From positions 1-26,412 of the IMG/VR virus record IMGVR_UViG_3300031673_000410: 26,412 nt of DNA; one strand, written 5' to 3'. The notes under the pieces were generated by a model. The model was not told the origin of the DNA. It did not search any database and worked only from the letters and a program-made list of their open reading frames with translations. This stretch comes from a virus. The position numbers and the translations under genes were made by a program. How positions within the stretch are numbered: position 1 is the first letter of the stretch; each line of letters opens with the position of its first letter. Of this stretch, positions 24,469-26,412 are shown one piece after another.

Positions 24469-26412
24469 ATGAGCCTACAGTCAAGGATTCAAGCATTCAT
24501 GGGCAAGGACCCAAAGCCCGAGACCAAGGTTGAACTTGGCGCCACGGGGACGTCGGTGTTCGCTGGTCTCTTGTACGAAGAGGAGTACAACGCCGACCTC
24601 AGGGGTGAGAAGGCCATTAAGACTTATGACAAGATGCGGCGGTCAGACGGCCAGGTCAAGGCCGGTCTTCTTGCGAGCAAGCTGCCGCTGATGGTGGCTC
24701 GCTGGGACATAACACCGGCAAGCGAGGACCAGGCCGACGTGAACATTGCCAGCGCGGTCAGGGACGACTTGTTCGACAACATGTCCATCACCTGGGACGA
24801 CTTCCTCAGGCATGCGCTCATTATGCTCGACTTTGGTTACATGGTATTCGAGAAGGTGTGGGAGCTCAGGGACGGGCGCTATACGTGGGACAAGCTCGCG
24901 CCACGATTGCCGAAGTCGATAACGGAGTGGCACATCAAGGACAACGGAGACCTGGACTACATCATCCAGCAGGCTCAGTTCAAGGACGGATTCAGGCAGG
25001 TGCCTTTGCCTGCCTCTAAGCTGCTCGTCTTCACCCACGAACGGGAGGGCAGCAACTTCACCGGCATCAGCCTGTTGAGGGCTGCGTACAAGCACTGGTG
25101 GTACAAGAACAACCTGTATGCCATAGACGGCATTGCGTCAGAGCGTCACGGCGTCGGACTGGCCGACTTCACGTACCCAGACCAGGCGACACAGGCGCAG
25201 AAGGACGCGGTCAAGGCCATAGGCGAACGGCTGCACGCCCACGAGCGTGCGTATACGGCTCACCCTGAGTCTGTGAAGTTCGACCTGAAGGGCGTCGCCG
25301 GTCAGCTGCACGACATCATGAAGAGCGTGGACCACCACGACCTGCAGATTGTCCGCAGCATCCTGGCTCAGTTCATGAACCTCGGCACAAAGCAAGGCTC
25401 GTATGCCCTGAGTCAAGACCAGTCGCAGTTCTTCTTGATGGCCTTGCAGTCTGTCGGCAGGAACATCTGCAACACAATCAACCGGCATTGCATCCGCGAG
25501 ATGGTCGACCTCAACTGGTACGTCAAGAGGTACCCGAAGCTGACCATCAGCGGTCTCGACAGCCCGGACGTCCTGGCGTATGCCGGGGCCATAGGCGCAT
25601 TGATGACATCGGGCGCCATCACACCGGACATAGACACTGAGAACGAGCTGAGGCGGATGGTAAAGCTGCCCCACAAGAAGGTGGCCGCGGTGCCGAAGCC
25701 TGAGCAGCCGGTGGCGATGCGGGCGACAGACTTCTGGCGGGAGCCGACCAGCGTCGAGCAGTCGGTGGCGTTCGCCGACATCAAGGGGGCTCTGGACACA
25801 TTCGAGGAGCAGTTCATCAAGGCGGTACAGCCGATACAGCGCAAGCAGACGGCGGCCATGGTAAGCAAGGTCGCGGACTACATAGCGAAAGGCAACATCG
25901 ACAAGCTGGCGGAGATAGACGTGCCGCTCAAGGACAAGGTGGCTGACGCCATCGAGGTCCTGCTTTCGGGGCTCGTGGACTACGGCGCCGAGCAGGTCAA
26001 GGCTGAGGCCAAGCGGCAGGGAGCGACAATGAAGGCGGTTGACGTCGAGCCGCCAGACCCGGCTTCGTTCACCAGGGTCAGGGCCCTGTCGATAGCCAAC
26101 ATCTTGGCGAACAGGATGCGGTCGGCCATGTCTTGGGAGGCGCTGCGGCAGACAAGGGCCGGGGCGCTGGACACCGGTCAGCTGACGGCGTCAGTCGACG
26201 AGCTGTCGGACAGCGAGCTGCTCAAGGTGTCGAAGGAGTCGGCCGGAGAGGCCGTCAACATGGGCAGGCAAGAGCAGGCAAAGATGATGGGCATCAAGCG
26301 CATCACGTCGAGCGCGCTGCTCGACGATAACACGTGCGACTACTGCAGGGAGATGGACGGCAAGTCTTGGGCGCCCGGCGGACAGCCGACCGGGGTGCAC
26401 GAGCCGCCGTAC
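24469..26412 (+). CDS. Portal protein (DUF935/Mu gp29-like) fused to a MuF-type head domain, 3' end outside window
   Basis: ATG 24469 lies two bases after the terL stop, with GGGAAGGAG upstream. The frame stays open to the window edge (648 residues seen). Residues about 25-400 match the DUF935/Mu gp29 portal family: RSDGQVKAGLLASKLPLMVARWDI, FLRHALIMLDFGYMVFEKVWE, PASKLLVFTHEREGSNFTGISLLRAAYKHWWYKNN. After a linker, residues about 470-648 look like a minor head (MuF/SPP1 gp7-like) domain with the late ITSSALLDDNTCDYCREMDGK segment (Cys623, Cys626). Portals form the dodecameric DNA gate; MuF proteins accompany them in the capsid. Here both seem to be one chain. Confidence 0.88.
   Translation, partial: MSLQSRIQAFMGKDPKPETKVELGATGTSVFAGLLYEEEYNADLRGEKAIKTYDKMRRSDGQVKAGLLASKLPLMVARWDITPASEDQADVNIASAVRDDLFDNMSITWDDFLRHALIMLDFGYMVFEKVWELRDGRYTWDKLAPRLPKSITEWHIKDNGDLDYIIQQAQFKDGFRQVPLPASKLLVFTHEREGSNFTGISLLRAAYKHWWYKNNLYAIDGIASERHGVGLADFTYPDQATQAQKDAVKAIGERLHAHERAYTAHPESVKFDLKGVAGQLHDIMKSVDHHDLQIVRSILAQFMNLGTKQGSYALSQDQSQFFLMALQSVGRNICNTINRHCIREMVDLNWYVKRYPKLTISGLDSPDVLAYAGAIGALMTSGAITPDIDTENELRRMVKLPHKKVAAVPKPEQPVAMRATDFWREPTSVEQSVAFADIKGALDTFEEQFIKAVQPIQRKQTAAMVSKVADYIAKGNIDKLAEIDVPLKDKVADAIEVLLSGLVDYGAEQVKAEAKRQGATMKAVDVEPPDPASFTRVRALSIANILANRMRSAMSWEALRQTRAGALDTGQLTASVDELSDSELLKVSKESAGEAVNMGRQEQAKMMGIKRITSSALLDDNTCDYCREMDGKSWAPGGQPTGVHEPPY

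Noticed and set aside
1-26412. CRISPR array
   Set aside because: No series of regularly spaced identical repeats with unique spacers is present; the repeats found have two or three dispersed copies.

Overview
This window is part of a tailed double-stranded DNA phage (or prophage) genome. Every supported gene is on the + strand, tightly packed, often with ATGA or TAATG overlaps. The identifiable genes are phage hallmarks: a P27-like small terminase, a large terminase, a portal protein, a tail protein, a lysis pair and a tyrosine recombinase. The host cannot be named. Shine-Dalgarno sites are strong (GGAGG) and several TATAAT boxes occur, so the host is probably bacterial. The DNA is G+C-rich by eye yet favours AGG/AGA for Arg and uses ATA freely for Ile; that combination is common in some thermophiles and some deep-branching bacteria, but this is only a hint.

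Layout. 1-2.9 kb: end of a tail protein, then a YiiX/NlpC-P60-like cysteine peptidase, a coiled-coil membrane protein (holin-like) and an HTH-metallophosphoesterase. 2.9-3.4 kb: a palindromic operator/promoter and a Vsr-type mismatch endonuclease. 3.4-4.0 kb: a 562-base gene-free stretch rich in inverted repeats. 4.0-7.7 kb: nine small genes, most preceded by their own nested inverted-repeat leader; they include a Lys/Ala-rich protein, a DUF5658-like membrane protein, a DUF3846-like protein and a lipoprotein. 7.7-9.6 kb: tyrosine recombinase and an HNH endonuclease of different base composition. 9.6-12.2 kb: zinc-ribbon and small proteins, a RecB/Cas4-like PD-(D/E)XK nuclease, a C5-cytosine methyltransferase and an acidic possible ssDNA-binding protein. 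12.2-18.4 kb: small proteins, a nucleoside deoxyribosyltransferase-like enzyme, a DUF2061 membrane protein, a Prim-Pol/RecA-like replication protein ending in an XRE-type HTH, and a fused uracil-DNA glycosylase/DNA polymerase A. 18.4-20 kb: small genes including a tandem paralogue pair, two operator-like palindromes and a two-HTH putative regulator. 20-22 kb: ATP-dependent DNA ligase and a dNMP-kinase-like protein. 22-26.4 kb: packaging and head genes (terS, HNH, terL, portal fused to a MuF-like domain, open at the right edge).

How it fits together. The window carries a nearly self-sufficient replication set and an unusual concentration of deamination-repair functions: a C5-methyltransferase, a Vsr nickase, a UDG domain welded to the replicative polymerase, and a ligase. 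Regulation seems to use at least two signals: a TGTACATATGTACA palindrome at three loci, and a CAATAGGATTATACTC element with a downstream partner box at three loci. Many small genes also have structured leaders; two of these share a hairpin with compensatory base changes and a competing long-range pairing. These leaders, together with the gene-free 3.4-4.0 kb stretch, are the most likely place for something undescribed.
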